DNA of 61,190 nucleotides, taken from the IMG/VR virus record IMGVR_UViG_3300009001_000002, positions 1 to 61,190 of that record, one strand, 5' to 3'. The notes beneath the pieces were generated by a model that made no database searches, was not told the DNA's origin, and saw only the letters and a list, made by a program, of their open reading frames with translations. This document shows, piece after piece, positions 1-7,402 of this stretch. The position numbers and the translations under genes are program-made. Each line of letters starts with the position of its first letter. Position 1 is the stretch's first letter. This stretch comes from a virus.

Positions 1-123
1 AAAGCAATTGAGTTAATGAGTGATAGTGAATTAAAAGATTATCGGGATAAGCAACTATTAGACTATGAGGACGTATTTTGGTCTAAAGAGGAATTAAAAA
101 ACTTTATAATAGATTTACTATGA
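1..123. repeat. Direct terminal repeat, left copy
   Basis: These 123 bases are identical to 61068-61190. They hold the last 40 codons and the stop codon of the glycosyltransferase gene that starts at 60150, plus the first bases of the kinase gene at 120. The overlap shows that the sequence is circular (or circularly permuted, or has a short true terminal repeat) and complete. A repeat this short is also what an assembler leaves when it closes a circle. Confidence 0.97.
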
Positions 124-671
124 ACGGAATATTAATTGTAGAAGGGCCAGATGGTGCTGGTAAGACTACATTAATAAATCAACTTAGAGAACACTGGTTA
201 TTTAAAACTCGCTATATGCATCTTCGAGTGCATAAAGAAATGGAAAAGTGGCATTGCGCTACTGCGAGAAGAGCCATTCGATTATCAAAAGATTATCTTG
301 TTATACTAGATCGACACTGGCCGAGTGAACAAATCTATTCTTATGAACGATCACCTGGTCCAAGCTACGACCCTACGAATATGGTTGATTGGCTAAAGAG
401 TCATGGAGCAATCTATATATGGGCTATACCAGAAGATTATGAAAGATTAATTGAAGAACATAAAACTAGAAGAGAAGAAAGACACGAAGAGTACCACGAT
501 ATATCTAAAGTTGTTAAAAGATATTACGATCACTGGTACGGTACTTATGAAGGACCAGATAATTATTTAAAGAAGATACAACCATTAAATAAAAGAGATG
601 ACTTCATACGATACGATCGGTTTACTGATAAAGATATTTTAGATAAAATAATAGATAGATTAAGACCATAG
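120..671 (+). CDS. Deoxynucleoside monophosphate kinase (thymidylate-kinase-like P-loop)
   Basis: The 183-residue protein starts with a beta strand and the Walker A loop GPDGAGKTT at residues 9-17, as in thymidylate and dNMP kinases. A DRH motif follows near residue 65 (VILDRHWPS), where dTMP kinases have DR and a substrate-binding region. Such enzymes phosphorylate dNMP to dNDP with ATP. The start codon overlaps the stop of the glycosyltransferase (60150-61190) across the circular join. The next gene is the thymidylate-synthase/dCMP-hydroxymethylase homologue. The role may be like T4 gp1, which phosphorylates hydroxymethyl-dCMP as well as ordinary dNMPs. Kinase assignment is firm; the exact substrate is inferred. 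Confidence 0.85.
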   Translation: MNGILIVEGPDGAGKTTLINQLREHWLFKTRYMHLRVHKEMEKWHCATARRAIRLSKDYLVILDRHWPSEQIYSYERSPGPSYDPTNMVDWLKSHGAIYIWAIPEDYERLIEEHKTRREERHEEYHDISKVVKRYYDHWYGTYEGPDNYLKKIQPLNKRDDFIRYDRFTDKDILDKIIDRLRP

Positions 672-684
672 AAAGGAAGAAAGA

Positions 685-1464
685 ATGCCTATGAATCATG
701 CTAATGAAGTTTATCGCAATCTAATTGATGAAGTAGAAGATAGAGGATTCGGAGCAAACCCTCGTGGTATGTTTACGAAAGAGATTATCGGACACACGAC
801 TAGATGCGATATGAGTTCACCTATCGTTACGATACCAGAAAGAGAACTTGGATATAAGTTCATGTTCGCTGAAGCACACTGGATATTATCAGGTGATAAT
901 CGAGTATCGACAATTAAACCTTACTCTAACGTTATTAAAAGATTTAGTGATGACGGAGTATTTTATTTCGGAGCCTACGGCCCTAAGATCGTAGATCAAT
1001 TACCTTATATCTGTAAAGCTTTAAGTGATGATATAGATACTCGTCAAGCTTGTATTAATATATGGAGAGAGAAACCACCGGTATCGAAAGACGTACCTTG
1101 CACGTTATCTTTACAGTTCTTAGTTCGCAGAGATACTTTATATGTTATTGCGAATATGAGAAGTAATGATATATGGCTCGGTTGGCCTTACGATAACTTT
1201 AACTTTAGTATGATTGGCTTATCTGTCTGTCTTTTAATGAAAGAAATTCATGGTAAAGATCTTAAATTAGGAATGCTTACTAATAATGCTGGTAGTAGAC
1301 ATCTTTATAAAGAGAACTTTGAAAAGGCTTTTAAAGTTGTGGATTCTGAAGAAATAGGAAAATCTTATCCTACTTTTAAACCTGAGAACTTTAACAGCTT
1401 CGAAGATTTAAAGTATCGTTTACACGCATGGAAAGATAATCCTGATGAATTTTTTACAGCATAG
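685..1464 (+). CDS. Thymidylate synthase family, predicted dCMP hydroxymethylase
   Basis: The 259-residue protein shows the catalytic cysteine in DVPCT (Cys139), the RSND motif (MRSNDIWLGWPYD) and a G-S-x-H-x-Y block (GSRHLY) near the C-terminus. The residue 31 positions after the cysteine is Asp170. In E. coli ThyA the same spacing leads from Cys146 to Asn177, which reads dUMP; in T4 dCMP hydroxymethylase it leads from Cys148 to Asp179. MRSND is also as in T4 gp42. The enzyme is thus predicted to make 5-hydroxymethyl-dCMP from dCMP and methylene-THF. A thymidylate synthase or dUMP hydroxymethylase with a divergent pocket is the alternative. The ribosome site is GAAAGGAAG (671-679), and the 3' end overlaps the dCMP deaminase gene by 20 bases. 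Confidence 0.8.
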   Translation: MPMNHANEVYRNLIDEVEDRGFGANPRGMFTKEIIGHTTRCDMSSPIVTIPERELGYKFMFAEAHWILSGDNRVSTIKPYSNVIKRFSDDGVFYFGAYGPKIVDQLPYICKALSDDIDTRQACINIWREKPPVSKDVPCTLSLQFLVRRDTLYVIANMRSNDIWLGWPYDNFNFSMIGLSVCLLMKEIHGKDLKLGMLTNNAGSRHLYKENFEKAFKVVDSEEIGKSYPTFKPENFNSFEDLKYRLHAWKDNPDEFFTA

Positions 1465-1906
1465 ACCTTCGAAAGATGAATACTTTATGGATATGGCACT
1501 TCTTGTGTCAGAGAGAAGTACGTGTCTTAGAAGAAAAGTTGGTGCTGTTTTAATTAATAAAAGAAAACATGTTCTTGCTACAGGGTATAATGGTGTGGCA
1601 TCAGGGCAACCTCATTGTTTAGATATACCATGCATTGGTGCTAACTCAGCATCAGGAACTGATTTAGATTTATGTGAAGCTGTTCATGCGGAACAGAACG
1701 CATTACTTCAGTGTAGAAATGTGTTTGAAATCGATACTTGCTACGTTACAGTATCTCCTTGCATGACGTGTACTAAGTTATTATTAAATACGAGTTGTCA
1801 GACTATTATCTTTGAAGAAGATTACGTTGATCAGAAAGCAAGACTATTATGGGAACGACACGATAGAAAGTGGGTAAGGATTGACGGATCTTTTCAAACC
1901 CACTAG
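1445..1906 (+). CDS. dCMP deaminase
   Basis: The zinc cytidine/deoxycytidylate deaminase fold is clear: HAE (in EAVHAEQNALLQC, catalytic Glu) and PCMTC (in TVSPCMTCTK) supply the zinc ligands, and the N-terminal SxRSTCxRRKVGAV block is typical of dCMP deaminases. At 153 residues it has normal length. It turns dCMP into dUMP, feeding thymidylate synthesis and lowering the dCMP pool. The start inside the preceding gene gives the usual N-terminus (RPSKDEYFM). If the upstream enzyme is a hydroxymethylase, the dUMP must be methylated by host ThyA/ThyX, since no other thymidylate synthase is seen here. Confidence 0.93.
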   Translation: MNFLQHRPSKDEYFMDMALLVSERSTCLRRKVGAVLINKRKHVLATGYNGVASGQPHCLDIPCIGANSASGTDLDLCEAVHAEQNALLQCRNVFEIDTCYVTVSPCMTCTKLLLNTSCQTIIFEEDYVDQKARLLWERHDRKWVRIDGSFQTH

Positions 1907-3743
1907 CAATTGGACACCTCCTACAGTACTTCCTGATCTCTCTCCCTCTAAAATAATCGGAGTTGATTTAGAAACATTCGACCCAGGCTTAAAGAAGTAT
2001 GGACCTGGAAGCATCAGAAAAGATGGTCAAGTTGCAGGAATCAGTGTAGCAGGAGATAATGGTAAAGGTTATTACCTTCCTATCGCACATCAAGATGGTG
2101 GCAATCTTCCTAAACCTTTAGTTATAAATTACTTAAAAGAATTACTTGCGACTGATACTCCGAAAGTATTTGCGAATGCTTTATACGATTTAGAATGGCT
2201 TCATAACTTAGGAATTAAAGTTAATGGTAAATGCTATGACGTTCAATTACTAGAACATCTTATAGATGAAAATCAGAAAGATTATTCATTACAAGCTTTA
2301 GGAAAAAAGTATGTCGGTGACGGTAAAGATGAAACTTTATTAACTGACGCTGTTCGAGCACACTTCGGAAAGAAAGATGTTAAGGGAAATATATGGCGCC
2401 TTCATAGTAGTTATGTAGGACCGTATGCGGAACAGGATGCGATACTTCCTGTAAAGATTATTAAGGAACAGTGGAAACAGATAAAGCAACAAGAACTAGA
2501 AAGAATTGTAAGATTAGAAACAAACTTAACTCCGATGCTTTTATCTATGAGAGTACAGGGAGTGAGTGTAGATTTAGATAACGCAGAGAAAGTATCGAAA
2601 AGATTAGAACTACAGGAACATGAAGCAAAAGATATTTTAAATAAGAAATCAGGGATTGACTGTAACGTATGGGCAAATGAAAGTTTAGGAAGAGCCTACG
2701 ATAATTGTAGTATTCCTTACGGTCGTACTCCTACAGGAAAGCCTAGCTTTACTCAAGTCTTTCTTGATCAAGCTGAAGATGAATTATCAAGCTTAGTATT
2801 AAAAGTCAGGAAACTAAATAAGCTACGCACGACATTTATTCATGGCATGATTTTAGAGAAACATGTAAACGGAAGAGTGCATTGTCAATTCAATGCGAGA
2901 GGAGCAGTAACAGGAAGATTTAGTTCAAGTAACCCGAATCTACAGCAAGTACCTGCTCGTGATGAAGAACTGTCTAAATTAATACGAGGCCTCTTTTTGC
3001 CAGAGCAAGATCAGAAATGGTACTGTATTGACTACGCACAACAAGAGCCGAGATTATTAGTTCACTTTGCGTCAAGATTAAAATTACCAGAAAGTATTAC
3101 TGCGTTATCAGCTTATAAGACTGATGAGAAAACTGACTTCCATACGATGGTCGCATCGATGGCAGGAATAAAAAGAAAGCAAGCTAAGACGATTAACTTA
3201 GGACTATTCTATGGTATGGGTAAAAAGAAATTAGCAAGTCAGTTAGGACTTGAATGGAATGAAGCAGAATCTTTATTTAAGAAATATCATACACGTGTTC
3301 CTTTCGTGAGAGGTCTATACGATAGAATGTTAAACTATGCAAGTAAGAGTGGTTACATAAAAACTTTACTCGGTCGCAAACGACACTTCGATCTATGGGA
3401 AGATGCTACTGACTTCGGAAGCATGGGTCATCCATTAGAACGAGCAAAAGAAATTTATAAAGGAAAACCGTTAAGACGTGCTTATACGCATAAAGCATTA
3501 AATTCTTTAATACAAGGAAGTGCTGCTGACGTAACGAAAGCGGCCATGCTAAAAGTCTATGAAGCAGGACTATTGACGCCTTTATTAACAGTTCATGATG
3601 AACTCGATTTCTCAATACCGCAAGATAGTAAGGGTTTCGAGCAGTTGAAAGAGATCGTGCATGAAATGAAGAACTGCGTTGACCTGGACCTACCTCTCCA
3701 GGTTGACGTAGAATCAGGGAAAGATTGGGGTAACATTGAGTGA
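1881..3743 (+). CDS. polA: DNA polymerase I (family A) with 3'-5' exonuclease domain
   Basis: The 620-residue protein has the exonuclease motifs DLET (Asp29, Glu31), NALYDLEW and YxxxD, then polymerase motif A DYAQQEPR (Asp384), motif B KTINLGLFYG and motif C VHDE (572-574). There is no N-terminal 5'-3' exonuclease. It is the replicative polymerase. The O-helix position equal to E. coli Phe762 is Leu440, the variant common in marine virioplankton. The start is TTG at 1881, overlapping the deaminase by 26 bases; AAGG ends just before it, so a slightly later start is possible. The stop overlaps the VRR-NUC gene. Confidence 0.96.
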   Translation: MTDLFKPTSNWTPPTVLPDLSPSKIIGVDLETFDPGLKKYGPGSIRKDGQVAGISVAGDNGKGYYLPIAHQDGGNLPKPLVINYLKELLATDTPKVFANALYDLEWLHNLGIKVNGKCYDVQLLEHLIDENQKDYSLQALGKKYVGDGKDETLLTDAVRAHFGKKDVKGNIWRLHSSYVGPYAEQDAILPVKIIKEQWKQIKQQELERIVRLETNLTPMLLSMRVQGVSVDLDNAEKVSKRLELQEHEAKDILNKKSGIDCNVWANESLGRAYDNCSIPYGRTPTGKPSFTQVFLDQAEDELSSLVLKVRKLNKLRTTFIHGMILEKHVNGRVHCQFNARGAVTGRFSSSNPNLQQVPARDEELSKLIRGLFLPEQDQKWYCIDYAQQEPRLLVHFASRLKLPESITALSAYKTDEKTDFHTMVASMAGIKRKQAKTINLGLFYGMGKKKLASQLGLEWNEAESLFKKYHTRVPFVRGLYDRMLNYASKSGYIKTLLGRKRHFDLWEDATDFGSMGHPLERAKEIYKGKPLRRAYTHKALNSLIQGSAADVTKAAMLKVYEAGLLTPLLTVHDELDFSIPQDSKGFEQLKEIVHEMKNCVDLDLPLQVDVESGKDWGNIE

Positions 3744-4137
3744 AGCGAATCTGTGGAATCTTACAAGAAAACATCTCAATGATTTCTTTTTACAACGAAT
3801 AGAAACAGCGATTGAAAGAGGTATTCCTGATCTCTTTTACTGTACGCCTGAAGGCGTTTGTGGCTGGATTGAAGGAAAGTATGCGGATAAACCCGTTCGA
3901 GAAACATCGAAAGTAAGACTCAAAGTATCAGTAGAACAGATGGCGTGGCATCGCTCTTTTTCTCGATTTAAAGGGCGTGTATATATCTTAGCTAAAGTTA
4001 GTAAAGAAATCTATTTATACCGGCCAGAAATGGCTGAAAAGCTGATTTCTGGCGTAGTTTATACTGATTTAAAGGGTCTATCAATAGCTTCCGATTGGGA
4101 TTCAATAAAAAAGGCCCTCTCCGAAGAGAAGGCCTAA
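3736..4137 (+). CDS. VRR-NUC domain nuclease
   Basis: The 133-residue protein has the PD-(D/E)xK layout of the VRR-NUC family: GIPDLFY, then WIEGKY with the catalytic E-x-K, then EQMAWHRSF and a strand rich in hydrophobics (GRVYILAKV). Phage VRR-NUC proteins are thought to cut branched DNA such as Holliday junctions or replication forks during recombination and packaging. It begins with TTG inside the 3' end of the polymerase gene, so the two are probably co-translated. A rho-independent terminator overlaps its last codons. Confidence 0.85.
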   Translation: MSEANLWNLTRKHLNDFFLQRIETAIERGIPDLFYCTPEGVCGWIEGKYADKPVRETSKVRLKVSVEQMAWHRSFSRFKGRVYILAKVSKEIYLYRPEMAEKLISGVVYTDLKGLSIASDWDSIKKALSEEKA

Positions 4138-4146
4138 CGTCTTTTT
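4113..4146 (+). terminator. Rho-independent terminator after the replication operon
   Basis: A GGCC-C-TCTC stem pairs with GAGA-A-GGCC around a CGAA loop (4113-4134; one C/A mismatch). A T5 run follows at 4142-4146. It includes the stop codon of the VRR-NUC gene and ends the 120-4137 operon. Confidence 0.8.
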
Positions 4147-4167
4147 ACTTAAATCTAGGAGGACTTA

Positions 4168-4203
4168 ATGTTCAAAAAGAAACTTTATTGTACTCAAATC
4201 TAA
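4168..4203 (+). CDS. 11-residue leader peptide (possible)
   Basis: A perfect AGGAGG (4157-4162) stands six bases before an ATG that opens an 11-codon frame (MFKKKLYCTQI). It lies between the terminator and the promoter at 4211-4239. The excellent ribosome site is the only support, so it may be a real micro-protein or the remnant of a longer gene. Confidence 0.35.
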   Translation: MFKKKLYCTQI

Positions 4204-4210
4204 GATAATT

Positions 4211-4239
4211 GCGACAAAATTCTTTTCTTCGTATATAAT
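4211..4239 (+). promoter_or_regulatory. Sigma70-like promoter for the small-gene region
   Basis: A perfect -10 TATAAT (4234-4239) lies 17 bases after GCGACA (4211-4216). An alternative -35, TTGCGA (4209-4214), would give a 19-base spacer. Transcription would begin near 4246, giving a short leader with AAGAAAGGAG before the ATG at 4268. Confidence 0.65.
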
Positions 4240-4267
4240 AAATTTAAGATAAAGAAAGGAGAATCCA

Positions 4268-5029
4268 ATGGCCGATATTGAAGCTATTAAAAAGAAGATC
4301 GCAAAACTACTTGCGATGGCTAACGATTCAGGTGCTTCCGAAGCTGAAGCACAGATGGCTTTTGAAAAAGCACAGGAGTATCTTGCGGAGTATAATTTAA
4401 ACGCAGAAGATGTTACTAACGATTTAGAACATGAAGATATTACTGATGAAGCTTTTACAGAGCAAGTAAGAGAGAACTGGCAGATTAGTTTACGAACTGC
4501 TACTGCTCGTCTTTACTTTTGTAAATACTATTATTCTACAGGAGTGTTAGACGAGAACTACAAGAAAGCTACGGAACATAATTACGTAGGGAGACCGCAT
4601 AATATAGCGGTTGCAAAGTCGATGGTATCGTATCTTATTAATACGATCAAGAAACTAGGAGAAGAACATGTCGCTCCTATTGCCGGCGATAAACGTATGC
4701 TTAATGGTATTCGAAGAAACTTCGAACTAGGTTGTGCTTCTAAAGTTACATCGAGAGTAAACGAAAGATACCGAGAGATTGAATCACAAGATCCCGGGCA
4801 TTATCAAATTGCGGGAGAGAAAAGTAATCTTCCTGCTCTTTATAAATCAGAACTAGCTTTATGCCAAGATCACTTAAAGAATCAAGGCATTCATCTTACT
4901 ACTTCGAGAACAAAACGTAACGTCACGAATGGTATGGCTTATTCACGAGGTAGATCAGCGGGTGAGAAAGTATCACTAAATACACAGTTGAATAAGAGCA
5001 GTTCTCGTTATATGTTAGGGAATGGCTAA
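4268..5029 (+). CDS. DUF2786-domain protein
   Basis: The 253-residue protein opens with KKKIAKLLAMANDSGASEAE, followed by AQMAFEKAQEYLAEYNL, the signature of DUF2786. The middle (SMVSYLINTIKKLGEEHV) is helical, and the C-terminal third is basic (NLPALYKSELALC, RTKRNV). Phage and bacterial DUF2786 proteins have no firmly known function. It is the first gene after the 4211-4239 promoter, with AAAGGAG ten bases upstream. Its stop overlaps the next start by 8 bases. Confidence 0.8.
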   Translation: MADIEAIKKKIAKLLAMANDSGASEAEAQMAFEKAQEYLAEYNLNAEDVTNDLEHEDITDEAFTEQVRENWQISLRTATARLYFCKYYYSTGVLDENYKKATEHNYVGRPHNIAVAKSMVSYLINTIKKLGEEHVAPIAGDKRMLNGIRRNFELGCASKVTSRVNERYREIESQDPGHYQIAGEKSNLPALYKSELALCQDHLKNQGIHLTTSRTKRNVTNGMAYSRGRSAGEKVSLNTQLNKSSSRYMLGNG

Positions 5030-5282
5030 AATAGAAGATTGCGATATCGTTCATGTCATCTGGTGGGATGCGTTTGACGCATTAGGAGCCGGGTGGCATG
5101 AATGGGAAGATATCGATAAAAAAGCAGTCTTAGCTAAGTGTAATAGTGTTGGCTATTTATATAAGGAAGATGACGAAAAGATCGTGCTTGTAGGAGATGA
5201 AACCGGCGAGTTCGGTTCAAGAATCACGGTCATCCCGAAAGCATGGACGATTGAGATTAAGATATTGAAGGCAAAAAAATGA
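5022..5282 (+). CDS. Hypothetical protein, 86 aa
   Basis: This is a small soluble acidic protein with VIWWDAFDALGAGWHEWED near the start. The pattern (Trp-rich strand, then GYLYKEDDEKIVLVGD) suggests a compact beta fold. No family recognised with certainty. It overlaps its neighbours by 8 bases and 4 bases (ATGA), so it is translated with them. Confidence 0.7.
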   Translation: MAKIEDCDIVHVIWWDAFDALGAGWHEWEDIDKKAVLAKCNSVGYLYKEDDEKIVLVGDETGEFGSRITVIPKAWTIEIKILKAKK

Positions 5283-5506
5283 AACAGACGTTTCCGTATC
5301 GTGTTAAGATCTATTATGAAAAAGATGGTAAGCTATTATCCATTGAATTACTTGAATATGACGATCTTGAATACACGAATATTGGAAAAATAATGCAGAG
5401 AATGGAAGATAAAATAGGGGTTGATGTTATTAAAAACATTCTCGTTACGCCCGATGTCCCTAATTTAACGACTTTCGGTCATCAAACGTCTTTAACGATT
5501 CATTAA
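5279..5506 (+). CDS. Hypothetical protein, 75 aa
   Basis: It starts in an ATGA overlap with the 86-residue protein. The product is soluble, with strands near the N-terminus (PYRVKIYYEKDGKLLSIEL) and one helix. No known domain is recognised. Translational coupling and normal codon use support it as a gene. Confidence 0.65.
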   Translation: MKQTFPYRVKIYYEKDGKLLSIELLEYDDLEYTNIGKIMQRMEDKIGVDVIKNILVTPDVPNLTTFGHQTSLTIH

Positions 5507-5509
5507 CTG

Positions 5510-5538
5510 TTTAGACTGTTTCATTAAGTAAATATACT
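5510..5538 (+). promoter_or_regulatory. Candidate promoter
   Basis: TTTAGA (5510-5515) and TATACT (5533-5538) are 17 bases apart, just upstream of the gene at 5565, which has AAGAAAGGA as ribosome site. Confidence 0.5.
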
Positions 5539-5564
5539 TTAGAATTAAGAAAGGAATAACAGAG

Positions 5565-5843
5565 ATGAAAATACGATATGCGCAACTTACTTTATTGGAG
5601 TTTATTAACCAATGGAGTTTACAGCACCACGACCATGGCTACGATCAATCATGTTTTAAAGATTTAGAGAAAGACATGAACTTTCCTGTAAAAGAAATAC
5701 AAGAGGTAAAGAATCGAGAAGATGTAAAGTTCGTCACGTTTTTATTAGATGATGAAGGAACACATGCGAATCTATATATGAGAGACACTGATTTAAATGC
5801 TCTTCCAATCTTTGATACGGGAGAAAGCATCACGCTTCATTAA
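5565..5843 (+). CDS. Hypothetical protein, 92 aa
   Basis: A soluble protein with an aromatic and histidine-rich start (SLQHHDHGYDQS). Its second half (VKFVTFLLDDEGTHANLYM) looks like beta strands. No family was recognised. It follows its own candidate promoter and ends three bases before the next gene. Confidence 0.65.
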   Translation: MKIRYAQLTLLEFINQWSLQHHDHGYDQSCFKDLEKDMNFPVKEIQEVKNREDVKFVTFLLDDEGTHANLYMRDTDLNALPIFDTGESITLH

Positions 5844-5846
5844 TGA

Positions 5847-6050
5847 ATGAAATTCTTTTTGGTAGGATGGGTTTGTCTCGGGCTAGGTATTGATCAGCAG
5901 TGTGTCAGAATGGGATCTGAAGTAATACATGAATCGTATGATCAGTGTAATCAATACTACCAAGCCATAACTCGAGACCTAGAGGACCTTGATACAGTAA
6001 CATTAAAATTTACTTGCGTTCAAGCAGGGTTGATTGAAGATATATTATAA
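5847..6050 (+). CDS. Small Cys-containing hydrophobic-start protein, 67 aa
   Basis: The first ten residues (MKFFLVGWVC) are hydrophobic after one lysine, followed by paired cysteines and YDQCNQYYQAI. The design (short hydrophobic start, then a soluble helix with Cys) recalls the small protein at 49146 and could be exported or membrane-attached. It has no recognised family. Its stop codon region overlaps the end of the minus-strand gene 6045-6224. Confidence 0.6.
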   Translation: MKFFLVGWVCLGLGIDQQCVRMGSEVIHESYDQCNQYYQAITRDLEDLDTVTLKFTCVQAGLIEDIL

Positions 6051-6224
6051 GGTTCTTCTGATAAAGTTAGGAAATTTGCCTTCTTGCTTATACGTCATAT
6101 AAGCGGCATACCAATCTTTCTTGTATTCAGCTTGACAAAAATCTTTAATCGTTTCGTCTTGATCATCAGATTTAAAAAAGTTTAGAAAGTGATTCATTGC
6201 CTTGTTTGTTAAATTAAACATCAT
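6045..6224 (-). CDS. Minus-strand small protein, 59 aa
   Basis: Reading the minus strand from 6224 gives an uninterrupted 59-codon frame, from MMFNLTNKAMNHFLNFF to KFPNFIRRTL. A good ribosome site, AAGGAG, is present upstream (plus-strand CTCCTT near 6232-6237). The aromatic and charged mix (EYKKDWYAAYMTYKQEG) looks like a real folded protein. It is convergent with 5847-6050 and divergent from the transcript that starts near 6310. Function unknown. It is one of only two minus-strand genes seen. Confidence 0.7.
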   Translation of the reverse strand: MMFNLTNKAMNHFLNFFKSDDQDETIKDFCQAEYKKDWYAAYMTYKQEGKFPNFIRRTL

Positions 6225-6274
6225 ATTATTTCTCCTTATGCGATTCTTATATTTAGGTTGATCGCTAAAGAAAA

Positions 6275-6303
6275 TTGTTTATTTTGCACAGCAGATATAT
6301 TAT
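6275..6303 (+). promoter_or_regulatory. Promoter upstream of the structured RNA
   Basis: TTGTTT (6275-6280), a 17-base spacer and TATTAT (6298-6303) make a sigma70-like promoter. The predicted start is near 6310, just ahead of the inverted repeat that opens at 6312. Confidence 0.6.
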
Positions 6304-6311
6304 TTTTGAAT

Positions 6312-6413
6312 TGGCGGCATTTAAATTAACAATTAAAATCCGTGTATATATAGCAAAAATCGCTAGTCACAGATGCCCTGCATCCTTTCAACAGTGATTA
6401 GTACGTGCCGCCA
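6312..6413 (+). ncRNA. Candidate structured RNA with closed three-stem fold
   Basis: Outer arms TGGCGGCA (6312-6319) and TGCCGCCA (6406-6413) pair perfectly. Inside are CTAGTCAC (6363-6370) with GTGATTAG (6394-6401; one G-U), enclosing GATGC-CCT-GCATC (6372-6384). A weaker AT-rich hairpin (6320-6338) fills the 5' side. The region has no convincing reading frame and starts at the predicted transcription start. It may be a phage small RNA or a leader element of the gene at 6476. It is not a tRNA: no T-arm. Confidence 0.5.
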
Positions 6414-6475
6414 CTTAAAGATTCTTGTATCTTATTCTTTAAATAAATTTTATTATAAATAAAAAGGAGAAAGTA

Positions 6476-6796
6476 ATGACGAATAAAAAAGCAGTGTACG
6501 TTATACAAGCAGACGATCAGGAAATTCCTAAAGCGATTGGCGATCAAAAACCCGATCTAAACGATCTTCAAGAACTTGTAGGTGGTTATATTCAAGTGCT
6601 CCCCGGTCGATTGAACGGTCGCTCTGTTTCATTAGTTATTAATGAAGAGGGTAAACTTTACGGTTTTCCTAAAAATGAACTGGCCACGAAGTTATGGTTA
6701 GATTTCTATAAATGGAAACACAATGCGAAAGATGAGGATTTCAACGGGGATTATCTCGCTGGCCCTACTGTCGTCTTAGAAGGTTATCGTTTATGA
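6476..6796 (+). CDS. DUF3846-like protein, 106 aa
   Basis: The core LQELVGGYIQVLPG, the segment LVINEEGKLYGFPKNELATKLW and the end DYLAGPTVVLEGY match the layout of DUF3846, a small alpha/beta family common in phages and plasmids with unknown role. The ribosome site is AAAAGGAGAAAG, and an AT-rich element TTTATTATAAA (6449-6459) stands just before it. The stop overlaps the next start by 4 bases. Confidence 0.75.
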   Translation: MTNKKAVYVIQADDQEIPKAIGDQKPDLNDLQELVGGYIQVLPGRLNGRSVSLVINEEGKLYGFPKNELATKLWLDFYKWKHNAKDEDFNGDYLAGPTVVLEGYRL

Positions 6797-7128
6797 GCGG
6801 TAGAGAAAAAGCTTTAAGTGTTGCGAGGGATTATCTCTCGCATCACATTCAATCGGAAATGATCGATGTTCATTACTTCGATAACGACCTTACGATTGGT
6901 TGGGCTGAGGCGGAAGAAAAATACTATATGCGTATCGGTGAATTATCTACGCATTGGGGAACTGCGAAAGATATGCGTAAGTGGTTAGACACGATTGAAG
7001 ATCAAAGAATCATCAGCATGTTTTGTTATTTATTTAAAGATTGGGATTTAAATACATTTGAAATTATCCAAGAGATTTATGAAATGTATAGTGATCCTAA
7101 TAGAGAGGAAAATGATGGCAACAAATAG
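6793..7128 (+). CDS. Hypothetical protein, 111 aa
   Basis: A soluble protein of mixed alpha/beta character (EMIDVHYFDNDLTIGWAEAEEKYYMRIG) with an acidic C-terminus. No family recognised. The ATGA overlap with the DUF3846 gene indicates coupled translation. Confidence 0.65.
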   Translation: MSGREKALSVARDYLSHHIQSEMIDVHYFDNDLTIGWAEAEEKYYMRIGELSTHWGTAKDMRKWLDTIEDQRIISMFCYLFKDWDLNTFEIIQEIYEMYSDPNREENDGNK

Positions 7129-7402
7129 AAAAGATTATATGGTTAGCTATATGCGAGGCTATATGAGGAACAAGAAAGTCTATTACCTCAATGACATCAC
7201 GGATGCTTGCATGGAGAAAATTTTATATCACTGGCAGCGCCGTGCGGAAAAAGAAGGAATAGTCGGTAAGATCAGTAAAGGTTTAATATTGAATCATATC
7301 GTGCAAGACTATATGAAGAAATCGGTTCCTAATGGTACGGAATTTCTTTATAATAAAATAAAGGAGAAAGAAGATGCGAAAAGTAGAGATCAAGACAGTT
7401 GA
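7115..7402 (+). CDS. Basic hypothetical protein, 95 aa
   Basis: Two adjacent ATG codons (7112 and 7115) follow GAGAGG (7103-7108). The second has the better spacing and was chosen. The product starts MATNRKDYMVSYMRGYMRNK and continues as a basic helical protein (CMEKILYHWQRRAEKEG, KGLILNHIVQDYMKK). This suggests a small nucleic-acid-binding protein, but no known fold can be named. Confidence 0.6.
   Translation: MATNRKDYMVSYMRGYMRNKKVYYLNDITDACMEKILYHWQRRAEKEGIVGKISKGLILNHIVQDYMKKSVPNGTEFLYNKIKEKEDAKSRDQDS

Noticed and set aside
3406-3774. Minus-strand ORF opposite the polymerase
   Set aside because: It lies wholly within polymerase and VRR-NUC coding sequence, has no ribosome site and no recognisable protein: a shadow of the coding strand.
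6312-6413. Cloverleaf-like acceptor arms suggesting a tRNA or tmRNA
   Set aside because: The arms GGCGGCA/TGCCGCC(A) resemble an acceptor stem, but there is no T-loop (TTCRA in the right place), no D-arm and the length is 101 bases. Kept as an unclassified structured RNA.
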